Of a DNA stretch of 64,000 nucleotides, positions 24,231-34,684 are shown piece after piece; positions within the stretch are counted from its first letter, which is position 1; the number at the start of each line of letters is the position of its first letter. The stretch is taken from the NCBI GenBank assembly GCA_030295235.1, contig AP026142.1, positions 434,001 through 498,000 on the forward strand, written 5' to 3'. The translations under genes and the position numbers were made by a program. Origin of the DNA: Fistulifera solaris (taxonomy: Eukaryota; Bacillariophyta; Bacillariophyceae; Naviculales; Stauroneidaceae). The notes under the pieces are model-generated. The model was not told the DNA's origin and did no database searches. It was given only the letters and a program-made list of their open reading frames with translations.

Positions 24231-25231
24231 TTAAGCAAGTGGCTTACCATCGGCACCTAGTAAGCCACCACCGACTCGATTCTTTTCCAGTTTCTTTCCA
24301 TCCGCTCCCAGCAATGTGGGCCCTCCACCAATTCCGGCAGACATGACTTCGAGTAATTGAATTTTGAAAAATAAGGTGGAACCTCCGGGAATACGCCCAT
24401 CGGGAGTTCCCATTTCCCCGTATCCTTGTTCTGGAGGAATACCCATCATCGCGGTTTCCCCCTGGTGCATTTTCAACACACCATCCCGCCAACCGGGGAT
24501 AACGCCCGCCAAAGGAAACACGACAGGATCACCCGTTAATGTGGTATCAAAGATTGTTCCGTCGGCCAAGGTACCGTGATAATGGATCTTCACTGTACTG
24601 GATTTAGTGGGACGAATGCCGTTTCCTTTTCCTTCCGGGCCATATTCAAAGACATGCAAAACGACGCCCGAGTCTAATACTTCAACTCCTTCTGTTTTCT
24701 TCATTTCTTCTAACATTTCTCGGCCGGCACTTTCCATTCTCTCCTTAATAGCGTTACTGTGGAGGCCAAACATGGAGCAAGAACATCCGGCATTAGACGA
24801 CGACGACGACGACGACGTTAAAACTATGACCAACCATCCGAAAATTTCACTCACGCTCGTTGTGTAATTAGATCATTGAGTTCTCCCCCGCGACGCTGCA
24901 ACAATTCACGCTGTCCTTCGTCCGCCAACCGTCCAATTACCGTATCCAACAATCCCTTGGCTACACAAGTCAACTCGGCACTATTCTCCACCAAGGGTCG
25001 AACATCCCCCAGCTGTCTTGCTAAATTGACGCCCAACGCATACACCAGCTCTTCGTGCGAGCCTGCTTCGTATGGAGACTTATCAATGTTAGCGACCATT
25101 TCGGTGGTCGACGACTCTTCTGCTAAACACAGACGATGCTCTTTTCGTGTCGACAAGTTGACATTGAACGCATGCGTGGCAGCAGGCAAAGCCGCACATA
25201 TTAGTATTAGGGACAACTGAGAGAATAGCAT
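24231..25231 (-). CDS. Plastid-targeted FKBP-type peptidyl-prolyl isomerase
   Basis: Protein-folding enzyme that isomerises peptide bonds before proline. Exon 1 (24855-25231) carries a signal peptide, MLFSQLSLILI..., ending in THAF-N, a diatom plastid motif, and then an FKBP_N-like helical domain (YALGVNLARQLGDV). Exon 2 (24231-24756) holds the FKBP_C domain with HYHGTLADGTIFDTT, VIPGWRDGVLKMHQG and a GGSTLFFKIQLLEV strand. The 98-nt intron gives TQRA-NAIKERMESAG and total length 300. This two-part layout resembles bacterial Mip/FkpA. Two copies of a LLGADGK motif follow at the C-terminus, of unknown use. The intron holds a GAC microsatellite. Plastid location inferred from the presequence. 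Confidence 0.87.
24796..24817. repeat. GAC trinucleotide microsatellite in the FKBP intron
   Basis: Seven consecutive GAC units plus a G, inside the 24757-24854 intron; likely length-polymorphic. Confidence 0.9.
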
Positions 25232-25542
25232 GACAAAAAGTGGATTGAAATCCTTGTTGGATGCGAACACTGTCTCGATTGCAAAAACTATCAAAAATTG
25301 TGCGGTGCTCGCTTTTCTATTATCCTTCGATTTTTGCCGACGGACACCCTGTTAGTACCGGTGTGAGCTTGAAAACGGTTTTACTATGGACAAATGTGTA
25401 AACTGGTTTCAGTCATGAATGACTTTACTCTTTTCTACTGTTGTTAGAAGTACATCGCTATTAGCAGAATATATCTACAATTAAATTTTGGATCTGCGGA
25501 CCGAACAATAGAAAGGACTGCCCAAGCGCAATGGCTGCGATA
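25232..25542. other. Intergenic region upstream of the FKBP gene
   Basis: FKBP promoter and S28 peptidase 3' flank; no gene seen. Confidence 0.35.
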
Positions 25543-27227
25543 TCACGGTTCCATGATCTCTTGCAGCCATGATTCAACTAACTGAGCGACTTGAGAATGC
25601 ACTAGCTGGACATCAGGCGTATCTTCTTGGAGCTGATGTGTCAGATCCGAGTGGTGTGCGCCGTTTTCCATTGTCAACACGAAAACGTCCGCAAACGATT
25701 CTGGATAAGAGGTAGGATACCATCCATCGTTCTTTCCGTTCGTCAAAACCAGCCGCGTCGTGTTTGTCAAGTCCGATAATGCAAATTCTTTTTCCATGTA
25801 GTCGGGATCCATTAAAATATCAAAATTGTTTCGGCAGTAGTCAGCGTCTTCTTCTAGAATGTATGGATGCGGAGGCCACATGCTCTCCTCCGATTTGCCG
25901 ATCATGGGCACCAGATAACAACACAGCGCACCCCACAAGTCATCGTCGTCATCGTCATCGGTTGCAGAACTCATCGAGTGACACTCACTTGAGCCGGAAA
26001 TCATTTCAATATATTCCTTTATGCGCTCTGCGACCGATTTTTGCGTGTTTTCAAAAATCGAGCATCCCTGAAAGAATTGCCGTTCGGGATCGGGTGGGTA
26101 GTAGTCCATCAACGTGTTTCCAAAGTTGGACGATGTGTAGCTAATAATCTCCCGAGCAACGTCTGCACCCAGCACGTCTTTGCTGAGATCCGGACAAATA
26201 CCATAATTTGTCACTTTCGCTGTGAGTTCTCCATGATGAGTAATCGGTTCGAGATCTGCTTGCACTTGGGCTACAACGGTTCGCACGGCATCGGAGCAAC
26301 CTTGTGACACTCGATCCGCTACTTGAGTAATATAATCATAATACGCATAAGGACTACTGGCATGCTGAAAAGGAAGAGACAAGGAGAAGCAGCGTAGGCC
26401 ATATCAATCATGTCCGGATACGATTTGCGCAAGAGAACCGACAAAAGACCAGCATACGATCCTCCGACTGACATGACTGGACAGTAGGTTGCTGAGCCAC
26501 GAGGTCCACAGCCCAGCTCCTCTCTTTTGAATTGAAAAAAATATAGATAGTCTTGTACGGCCTGTCTGGGTGTAAGTTGTTGTCGAATGTCCTGGGTAGT
26601 GAAATTTTGAACCGGAAAAGACTCGCCAAAATATCTACAAAGATCGGAGAAAAGAAGAGCATTAGCACGGTCTTCTTTACTCAAATTCACAGCTCAAGCA
26701 TAAGGTACGCACCGGTGTTCAGGATTGAAGGTGGCGGCACCAAATCGTTCCGCCAAAACTTCCGAGACGAAAGGATAGAGGATTCGTTCCAGGGGCCCTT
26801 CTCCTCCCAAAATGAGGAAAATAGGATAACCCGGACCTTTCCAGTAGTTTAGATTCTCATAATATCGCTGTCGGAATGTGCCTGACGTATCGGGATGGTC
26901 GTGATCGATGAGTTGTTGCGTAAAATACTTGGTTTGATCGATAGGATTCGTCGCGGATACCAGTTCGACGGTGGCAGTTGGTTGAAGCACGGTAGAATCA
27001 GTGGCGGTGTCGGTAAACGCAAAGAGCAACGCTAAAAATGCCCAACAAAAGCCCATTCCTATTGACAACGTTATCCCATGCGTACCGTTGGAAGAACTTT
27101 CGAAGCATGACCCCACGGATGACGAATCCGATGAAAACGCCGAAGAAGAGTCGTAGCTCTTTTCGTCATCTTCTTGGACGTCACTGCACCACAAATCCGA
27201 AAGAATACTTCCGTACGTTGATTTCAT
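25543..27227 (-). CDS. Serine carboxypeptidase family S28 (Pro-X carboxypeptidase-like), membrane anchored
   Basis: Peptidase expected to cleave next to proline in an endomembrane or extracellular compartment. Exon 1 (26713-27227) has a serine/acid-rich cytosolic start and one hydrophobic segment near residue 55 (MGFCWAFLALLFAF), suggesting a type II anchor. QLIDHDHPDTSGTFRQRYYEN and FLILGGEGP are S28 signatures. Exon 2 (25543-26634; intron 26635-26712) holds the nucleophile in GGSYAGLLS, the aspartate in NGKNDGW and the histidine in GAHHSDL. The frame breaks at 26368-26371 (AAAA on plus). One more base restores the protein at 535 residues, so this is probably a read error. Poly-aspartate near the middle is an insertion in the cap region. 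Confidence 0.87.
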
Positions 27228-27589
27228 GGGTATAGGGAATGGAGAAGAAGGACACAGCAGTGACTATTGCGGTATCATCGGGCTTCAAAATGTCAATACT
27301 AAAGCGAAGAAAATCCAACGCCGTCGAAAAATACATCATCAATAGCAGCGGTGTAGCTTCACTCAATTAGGGTGTCGGTTAAGAATTAGCAGTAGCTATG
27401 CGAACCAGCAAGCAAATATAGAATGCCATTCTCTTTTGCTAAGACACTCCTAAAAGATTGTCTAATTTTTATTATTTCAAGAAATTAGTGCGTGAAGACA
27501 GCTTGATACTTTAAAACTTTAATGGCATTCGCGATTTAGACACAATCATCTTAGTTCATGATGCGTGACTGTCATCGTCCTCTTCCGAC

Positions 27590-27945
27590 TCGCTGCTCTC
27601 ATTTTGCGCCTCTTTTATCGTTGCTCAACGTAACCATCGATCGATAAGCGCGATATTTGTCACCTCTTAATTCGTCGTACCTGTCCTCATATCGATCTCC
27701 CCCCTTCAAAAAGACGACACGTATCCGCGATGCGATCATTGATCCTCTGTTTTCTTGGTACCCAGACATCCGAGATCCCGTAAACGAAAGACTTCCGAAA
27801 CCGAATCATGAGAGATGATATGGTAACAAAGGTCAGTACAGTCGTGCAGGTCGCCACTTCCGTAATGTTGTCCGCTCTTTGAGGCAGCATTGCGATTTCT
27901 TGTTCGACATCCAACTCACCAGTATTGATGGGTACGATTACTGTA
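27590..27945 (-). pseudogene. C-terminal fragment of an ankyrin-like paralogue
   Basis: The minus strand reads ELDVEQEIAMLPQ..., then RKQRINDRIADTCRLFE and RYEDRYDEL. This is close to the C-terminal quarter of paralogue A (LAIDEEISML, RKQSLNERIADTCLLFE, RYEDRYDEF). No matching N-terminal three-quarters lies upstream, since A itself begins its own 3' end at 28002. It is a truncated duplicate, most likely of A. Confidence 0.75.
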
Positions 27946-28001
27946 TGTTAGCAAAACAAGCGCCACGGCAACATAGCGAACCTTGAAAGGACTACCAGGT
28001 A

Positions 28002-29498
28002 TCATCTTTCTTCATGATGATTGATGACGCTGCTACTGGCATCGCTATCCTCTCTTCCAGCATGCTGTTCGTCTCCACCTCTCCTTAAGTCGTTAAATGT
28101 AGTTACGGAAAGAAACTCAAGATATTCAGCACCGCTGAATTCGTCGTATCTGTCCTCATATCGATCTTCCTCTTCAAAGAGAAGACATGTATCCGCGATG
28201 CGTTCATTGAGTGACTGTTTTCGTGCCGTCAAGACATCCGAGACTCGTAGATTAGTCCATGAGCGGAACACTTCTGAAACGGAACCAAGGAGAGAAGCTT
28301 TCACACTGGGCTTGCCCAGCGCGTCCGTAGAGGTCGTACGACTCGTTGGAAAGGCCGCCGCTTTAGCCATACTTTCCACTACGTGGAACAGCATCGAAAT
28401 TTCTTCGTCGATAGCCAGCTCATCCAGTATTAATGGGTACACTTGTTGAATAAAAGGAACAGAGGAAAGTTCCGGACGAAATTTGCCGGCTTTAACGATG
28501 ACACAATCAGGGTATGCTCTCAACAAAAGAACTGCTATTTCTTGAACCAGCGGTCGGTTGCAACGATTTGCTAGCATGTGTACTGGTAGGTATCCGTGGC
28601 CTTGCACTTGTTGGCGAATTAAACTTGGGTGTTCGGCTATAAGAAAGCGGCATATCTTGGCGACATTGGGCGTGCATCTGGTGGGAACCCCGGCGTCGAC
28701 AGCATTGCCGAGATGGCGCGCAATTTCGAGATTGAGCTGACGCACAGCTAGTGTAGAGCAAACCTTATGCAACACAGTATACCCCCGGTTGTTTCTGTGA
28801 TAGACTGCTTCGGGGTATTGTTGAGCCATCCAGATGAAGGTGTCCGCATCTGGCACTCCAGCTCCGGACATGCTTATCGTTAGTGGGAAGCCGCCCATGA
28901 ACGCTTCGCTGTCTTTTTCTCGAAGTCCTTGAGGGTATAATTCGTAAAACCGTCGGACAGTTTCATTGGATATTTGTTGACTGGCGTAGAACCGCATCAT
29001 CTTCAAATGAGGTTTCTTTGTTCGGCATAGTTTGTGCTCAAACACCCAGGGGTAGCGCTCCATAATCCAGGGAAACAGCTCGCAGCTCCAAGCAAAATTC
29101 CCTATCAGTTGGATAGGAGTAAGTTTGGGTCCGAGACTGTTTCCACGCCGCTCCCAGAGAAGTGCGTGCGGACTTACTTCAATGAGATACTTGGTAATAT
29201 CGGGGCCTGCGTAATTGAACTTTTCGCAAACAACATCTAATAGCGAGCGCATGTCCCCTTTTTCGTAGGGTGACATAGTCCGAGCAAAGATAGAATGAGC
29301 CGAGACTTCTTCTCTAACGTGTTGAATCCAAGAAACAGCAGCAGCTTCCGCGGTGTCGACACCCGCGCGTTCGACCTCCGCCTCATTGAAGAAAATGTCG
29401 TAACTTTCTTCAAACAGTGCCATAAACTTCATCTGCAACTCCGGGTCCAACGCCGAGACTAAGACGGGCTCAAACGAATCCGGTGTATTGTTTGCCAT
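28002..29498 (-). CDS. Ankyrin-like repeat protein, paralogue A
   Basis: Intact single-exon gene of 498 residues, family function unknown. I start at the ATG at 29498 (MANNTPDSFEP) because it aligns with the M(S/A)YEIPESF start of the other copies; the open frame continues upstream only to a TTG. The core consists of helix-pair repeats resembling ankyrin units: an N-terminal unit around KYLIEVSPHALLW, middle units PIQLIGNFAW...YPWVFEHKLC and FIWMAQQYPEAVY...YTVLHKVC, then FLIAEHPSLIRQ...LPVHMLANRCNRPLVQE. A conserved SEVFRSWTNLRVSD element and a charged tail follow. Such folds usually bind proteins. No signal peptide or membrane segment is seen from the chosen start. Confidence 0.85.
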   Translation of the reverse strand: MANNTPDSFEPVLVSALDPELQMKFMALFEESYDIFFNEAEVERAGVDTAEAAAVSWIQHVREEVSAHSIFARTMSPYEKGDMRSLLDVVCEKFNYAGPDITKYLIEVSPHALLWERRGNSLGPKLTPIQLIGNFAWSCELFPWIMERYPWVFEHKLCRTKKPHLKMMRFYASQQISNETVRRFYELYPQGLREKDSEAFMGGFPLTISMSGAGVPDADTFIWMAQQYPEAVYHRNNRGYTVLHKVCSTLAVRQLNLEIARHLGNAVDAGVPTRCTPNVAKICRFLIAEHPSLIRQQVQGHGYLPVHMLANRCNRPLVQEIAVLLLRAYPDCVIVKAGKFRPELSSVPFIQQVYPLILDELAIDEEISMLFHVVESMAKAAAFPTSRTTSTDALGKPSVKASLLGSVSEVFRSWTNLRVSDVLTARKQSLNERIADTCLLFEEEDRYEDRYDEFSGAEYLEFLSVTTFNDLRRGGDEQHAGREDSDASSSVINHHEER

Positions 29499-29920
29499 AC
29501 TGAATCTAGAGTGTATGGTGTATGTTATTTTTGATAACAGCAAGACGACGGCGATGATGAGATATACGGATAGTTTCAAAATTCTTTTTGCGATGCAACA
29601 AAAACGTCGTGTGAACCATTAAGGTTCACGTTCGATGGGATTTGATGACGCGAGACGCGAGTGACACAATGAACTAAGCTAACTATAGTGAATTAGCATC
29701 TGTAGGCCTATAGCCAAAAGTGGTTCAGTATCATCATTATCTTACCGAGTACGGAGTATATCTTATCTCTTATGCGTTAGCCGAAAAATATAGCCCCTAA
29801 CAAAACTCTCCTTCTTGATGGCAAAACAATGCTTAACATTTTGGGCTTGGTGCATCCCAGGCTTCCGTACTCGTTAGTAAATTACGCAGTTCAGGCATGA
29901 AAATACTGACGCTATCCAAG
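29499..29920. other. Intergenic region upstream of paralogue A
   Basis: Promoter of A and 3' flank of B. Carries one TACGGAGTA motif at 29750-29758. Confidence 0.4.
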
Positions 29921-30127
29921 CTAAGCTCCCCCATAGTTCTCCTCTTCCGAACGGCTACTCGTAGAAAAATTTCCAAAATCGTCCATGTGTGGGTTGAACA
30001 CACGTTCTACGCTTCTTTCAAAATCTTCGTATAAGTCATTCTCGCGATCTTCCGCTTCAAAAATCCGACAGATACCCGCGATGCGCTCATGGATACGCTG
30101 CTTTCGACATTTTAAGACATCCGAGAT

Positions 30128-31366
30128 TCACGATCCAGCCCATGAGCAAAAGATTTCCGCAACGGTACCAAAAAGGGAATGCGTGACAGCCGAGCCAGTC
30201 GGAGCCTCGATAGACATCATCTGAGGTGCTGATAAGACAGCCGCTCCTGGTAGATTGTCTGCGATTAGGGACAACATTAAAATCTCTTCGTCGATTTCCG
30301 TCTCGTTCAGAATCAGAGGGTGCAAGTTTTGAATGAACGGAACTGTACAAAGTGCGGGACGAGATTCTCCCGCCTTCACGCTGACACAGTCAGGGTACGC
30401 TCTCAACAAAAGAACAACTATTTCCTGAACCAGTGGTCGGTTGCAACGATGTGCCAGCATATGAATCGGTAAGTATCCACGATCCTTTACTTGCTCGCGG
30501 GTTAGATCAGGATGGGCAGTAATGAGGATACGGCAAATTTTTGCCAATGTAAGTGCGCGTTGGCTGGACGTTTCCGTACGGTCTTTCCCCATAAATTCAA
30601 AATTCTTTTCTTCTCTTTCACCAAGCCTCAGGCATATTTCATGCAAAATAGTATATCCGCGGTCGATTTTCAAATACACAACGTCTGGGTACTGTTCGGC
30701 CATCCAGATGAAGAGATCCGGGTCGGGTAGTTCCGGTCCAGCTATGCTTATTGACAGAGGGTAGCCGCCCCGTATCCGACACGGTGATCTATCCTTCTCT
30801 TGAAGTCCATGTGGGTATAATTCGTAAAATTTCCACACGGTTTCTGTCGAACAGTGGCCCTCGGCGTAACAACGCATCATGTTCAAGTGTGATGGATTCT
30901 TTCGACATACTTTGTGCTCAAACACCCATACGTAGCGCTCAGCGATCCATAGAAGCAAGTCGCAAGTCTCAGGATAGTTTCCAATCAAATGAATTGGTGC
31001 ACGTTTTCCTGGGCCGCTCCTGTAGCGCCGTTTCCAGAGCAGTGCAGGCGGATTGGCTTCAATGAGCAGCTTGGTACTGGTGTTATGTCGGTCATGCTGG
31101 TCAATCATTTCGCAGGACACATCGAGTAATGACCACATTTTCTTTTTGGTGTTGACGACTCGAGCGAGAATCGGATCCTTACCAAGAGCATCCTTCAAAC
31201 GTTCATAGAACGAACTCGCTGTAGCTTCTAAACCCAAAAGTCGAGCTTCATGTCCAGAGAAAAGATTGTAGCCCTCCCAAAACAAGGAAGTAAACGTTTC
31301 ATGCAGCTCCGGTGTGAGTTCGGTATCTAACACTGGCTTGAATGACTCGGGTATCTCGTATGCCAT
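30128..31366 (-). CDS. Ankyrin-like repeat protein, paralogue B, stopped early
   Basis: Same family as A: NPPALLWKRR, APIHLIGNYPETC, YVWVFEHKVC, FIWMAEQYPDVVY, MLAHRCNRPLVQE and LLLRAYPDCV in order. The start at 31366 (MAYEIPESFKPV) matches the family, though an ATG at 31417 is also in frame. The frame ends with a TGA at 30128, where other copies have an arginine in the SWANLR element. Reading on in the same frame gives ISDVLKCRKQRIHERIAG and an acidic tail up to a stop at 29921. The TGA therefore looks like a CGA-to-TGA nonsense change in an otherwise whole 481-codon gene. Either a truncated protein is made or the copy is starting to decay. Confidence 0.8.
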   Translation of the reverse strand: MAYEIPESFKPVLDTELTPELHETFTSLFWEGYNLFSGHEARLLGLEATASSFYERLKDALGKDPILARVVNTKKKMWSLLDVSCEMIDQHDRHNTSTKLLIEANPPALLWKRRYRSGPGKRAPIHLIGNYPETCDLLLWIAERYVWVFEHKVCRKNPSHLNMMRCYAEGHCSTETVWKFYELYPHGLQEKDRSPCRIRGGYPLSISIAGPELPDPDLFIWMAEQYPDVVYLKIDRGYTILHEICLRLGEREEKNFEFMGKDRTETSSQRALTLAKICRILITAHPDLTREQVKDRGYLPIHMLAHRCNRPLVQEIVVLLLRAYPDCVSVKAGESRPALCTVPFIQNLHPLILNETEIDEEILMLSLIADNLPGAAVLSAPQMMSIEAPTGSAVTHSLFGTVAEIFCSWAGS

Positions 31367-31462
31367 GATGACTTTTGTTTCAAGTAAAGAAAAAATGGAC
31401 TTTTGTTCTTGTTCCATTTTGATGGGTCAACAAAATAGCGCAGACGCGCACACGATGACAAT

Positions 31463-31482
31463 TATACGGAGTACTCCGTATA
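31463..31482. repeat. Perfect 20-bp palindrome built from two TACGGAGTA motifs
   Basis: tatacggagt followed by its exact reverse complement, with a TACCTGGTA motif 7 bp further on at 31489-31497. It lies about 100 bp upstream of the paralogue B start. Could be a protein-binding site or a transposon footprint. Confidence 0.6.
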
Positions 31483-31969
31483 CAATAATACCTGGTACGT
31501 AATAATGTCGTGACGAAAAATGTCGATGATTGAGATGATGCCGCATGTCTGCCGCAAAAGCTTGCAGAGGGTTAGGGTTACTACTAAGTATGTTCAATAC
31601 CAGCAATAAAACCTTATATTATAGCCTTATAGCGACAACGAAGGTGACAACAACTAGACCAACTCCCTCCGCGCAGATAGTAGCTTGCGACCAAAGGACA
31701 GATCATTCGAATAAATTGAAAGAGTTTTTAGCAATATGTATGGAGTAAACTTTTTAGACGTTCTCCGATCCATATAATTAGAGCTCCATCGTGACACGTG
31801 ACTGGTATCGCCTTCGGAAAAACAGATTGAAAAGAAATCATCATGTTCGTTTGCGTCCCGCTTCAGGCTCAAGTGCAAACTCAAGAACTTTTTGCTTTCG
31901 GCCGGCGGTGCAAGTATCGACTTCGTTATAAGCGTCGTCTCGTTCACCGACGATTTCGAAAGCGCAATC

Positions 31970-33639
31970 TTAATTCCAGTTCTCTTCTTGTACGATTTCG
32001 TCGATTACGTCGCTGTTCCTTCTATTTATTGTTTCAGATTCCCAACCAGCATTCTCGTTGTGAATGCCGGCGGCCTTTTCGTAGACATTCTCCAGCGTTA
32101 TATCGTCACTCCTCACTTCTTCCCCGGGTTCGTCAAAATGCTCATCTACTTGTTCTTCAATGCCATCGGCAACATCGTCGATATCTGTTTCTGAGAATTC
32201 ATCAGGAACTAGATTATCTCCTGGAGGGTACTCTTCATCCCTGTCGCCCCCGTCTCCAAAATCATTGTTGAGGTTTTCGTCGCGGTCTACGTTGTCATCT
32301 TCTTCCCCGATTTCGTTACATGCATTATCGTCCTCTTCGTCCCAATCCACAAGTTCCGCTATTTCGTCAGAAACATCCATGATATTGCAAAAACTTTTAA
32401 TGAAACTTTGTAATACTTGTTTCGCTGGGATTAAATCACCGGAGATTCTCAGCTCTACCCAGCAACGGAAGACTTCAGAAACGGAGTCAAATAGACAAGA
32501 TTGCAAACCTTTGACAGGGGCAGTCGATGTTCCGAGATTCTTTGCTGGCAGATCCGTTGCATCTACCATGCTTTGAGAGCATTGTACTAGCAACGCAATC
32601 TCTTCTTCAATCGCTAACTCTGCCAGAATGAGCGGATGGACGCGTTGGATGAATCGGACACGGGAAAGCTCGGAATACACATTGCCCGCCTTTACTTGCA
32701 CGCACTCGGGGTAGGCTTTCAGTAAGAGAATTACCATTTGCTGTACAATCGGTCGATTGCAACGGTGGGCTAACATGTGAATTGGCAAGTAACCGTTGTC
32801 GTCTTTTTGGCGGATCAACTGAGGATGCTTAGAAATAAGGAAACGGCATAGCTTTGCCATGTTTGGCGAACATTTAAAGGGTTTAGGAAAAGCTGGATGC
32901 GTGTCTCTTTTCTCAGAAAATGAGGCGCAAACTTCGTGAAGGAAAGTGAAGTTTTCACCGTAATGGCTGTACACTGCCTTAGGATACTGCTCTGCCATCC
33001 AGATAAACAGATCGGCATCTGGGCGCTATGAGACAGACCAATCGGCCCTCTTCGTCTTTCTCGGCAAGCCCTTCTGGGTACAACTTATAGAATTTTTGTA
33101 TCTCTTCTATATGCTCCAAGCAACAACCCAAGTCGTGACAGAGCATTTTACCATTGTTAGATGAGGGAATATTGTTGACATAACTCGTGCTTGAATATCC
33201 ACGGGTAGTGCTCCACAATCCAGGGGAACAGCACATCATTATCGGAGTGCCCCGATAGCATGTAAATGGGACCGCGGTAGCCTTTAGGATCAGTATCGAC
33301 CCATAGCAGCGCATGGGGATTGGCTTCGATGAGAAACTTGATTGCTTTGTGACATAAGTAGGAAGCGCTGTCGCACACAATTTTTAGCAGTGTCCACTTG
33401 CGACCATCTTTCTCATAAACAGTCTGAGCAAGAATATTTGCCGAGACAGATTCCTTGATGTGCTGATACAAACGCTCGGCGGCGGATTCTTCGTCGTCGA
33501 ATTCGTCATGCTGGCAATAACCGGCGCAGACTTCATCGTACAAGACGCATGAAACTCACCGTGCAATTCTGCTGGCAATAAATCTGTACAGAGTATACAG
33601 AACTGCTGGCTCCGACTCTTCGGGTATTTCGTATGACAT
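31970..33639 (-). pseudogene. Ankyrin-like paralogue C, decayed
   Basis: Starts with MSYEIPEES at 33639 and can be followed through NPHALLW, YPWIFKHELC, FYKLYPEGL, MAEQYPKAVY, LAHRCNRPIVQ and LLKAYPECV to a long acidic tail ending at 31970. The frame changes at least four times. Several changes are not at homopolymers, and a block of about eight residues before the FIWMAEQ segment is missing. The 3' two-thirds (31970-32998) remains open for 342 codons. The acidic tail of over 120 residues is the longest clear example in the array. This copy is probably a true pseudogene, unlike D, G and H. Confidence 0.75.
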
Positions 33640-34199
33640 TATGGTTTTAGTTTTGAATGATTGACTAAAGAGGATGAATTTCAAAACTTGAGAGACGACG
33701 AACAATGCGAACGATACGATAGGATAACAAAATGCCGCGTAAAAGGTTACCTTCGGTAATAAAGGTTACCAGTACGAGATATATTAACTGATGTAATGCA
33801 ACGCGGCTTGACTGTGAACTTTCAGTCCCGGAGGCTAAAGTGGCAACTTTCTCACTAAGGTTTATAATCATTCCGCTTCTTCACATCTTTCCCTTCACAG
33901 CTACGGCATGACTACACAAAAACAAAAGAGGACGGCAGTCAAGGTCAAAAAGGGTTGCCTTAAGAAAACTAAAACTTACTTATTAGACTTTTTATTAGGG
34001 TCTCTACCTCGCGAATATCTCGCGAATATTTCATCGCTTTCCTTTCCACCCCCGACTATTTTTGTGTTTAAACACACTGCGGTGTGAATCTTGTCATTAT
34101 AGCTTTCGCTAGAAACAATGCTGTCTCTGTCACTTCGAGCCGTTTTAAGCGCTTCCTACTTCCATGACACGACAAGATCACTCCGGTTTATCTTGAATC
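33640..34199. other. Intergenic region upstream of paralogue C
   Basis: Presumed promoter of C and 3' flank of D; no gene seen. Confidence 0.35.
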
Positions 34200-34552
34200 C
34201 ATCGTGACGTCTCGTGACTGCCATCGCCTTCGGAGAAACAGAAGAAGGATCTATATCACCGTTTTCGTTTGAGTCCACATTCAAATGTAAACATACAAAC
34301 TTGATTCCGACCGCCGATATCGACTTCTCTGAGAGCATTTCCTCCTTCATTAGCACGAGCTACATTCCAGATGTTTTCTTGTGCGATTTCGTCAAGTCTG
34401 TCGTTATCTCTATTTAATGGTTCTGGCGCATGATCTTCGCTCCTGTCCTCTCCCGCCTCGGCATTGTTAGGAATGTCATCGATCTCAGAGTTGGCATCAT
34501 CTTGGTTGTTGCCGTGCGAGGCATCGTTTATCGGCCGGAGGACTATCTCCAT
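34200..34552 (-). pseudogene. Detached acidic-tail remnant of paralogue D
   Basis: The minus strand encodes an Asn/Asp/Glu-rich peptide (for example NNQDDANSEIDDIPNNAEAGE) that parallels the acidic tail of C, and the sequence just beyond it also matches C's 3' flank. It is separated from the D stop at 34685 by about 130 bp. It probably was D's tail before D acquired an earlier stop. Confidence 0.45.
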
Positions 34553-34684
34553 CCAAGACTCTGTCAGTCCCTAGTCCTGACGTAGCAACACCGGAAGACA
34601 CAATGAATGACTTCCTCAATAGGATCGTAGAATAACGAGCTCTCCATGAGCTCACTCTTCATGTAAACGACTATTGCGTAGCAA

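Noticed and set aside
29499-29579. Extra hydrophobic N-terminus for paralogue A (MKLSVYLIIAVVLLL)
   Set aside because: It begins with TTG rather than ATG, and the other paralogues start at the position of the internal ATG at 29498.
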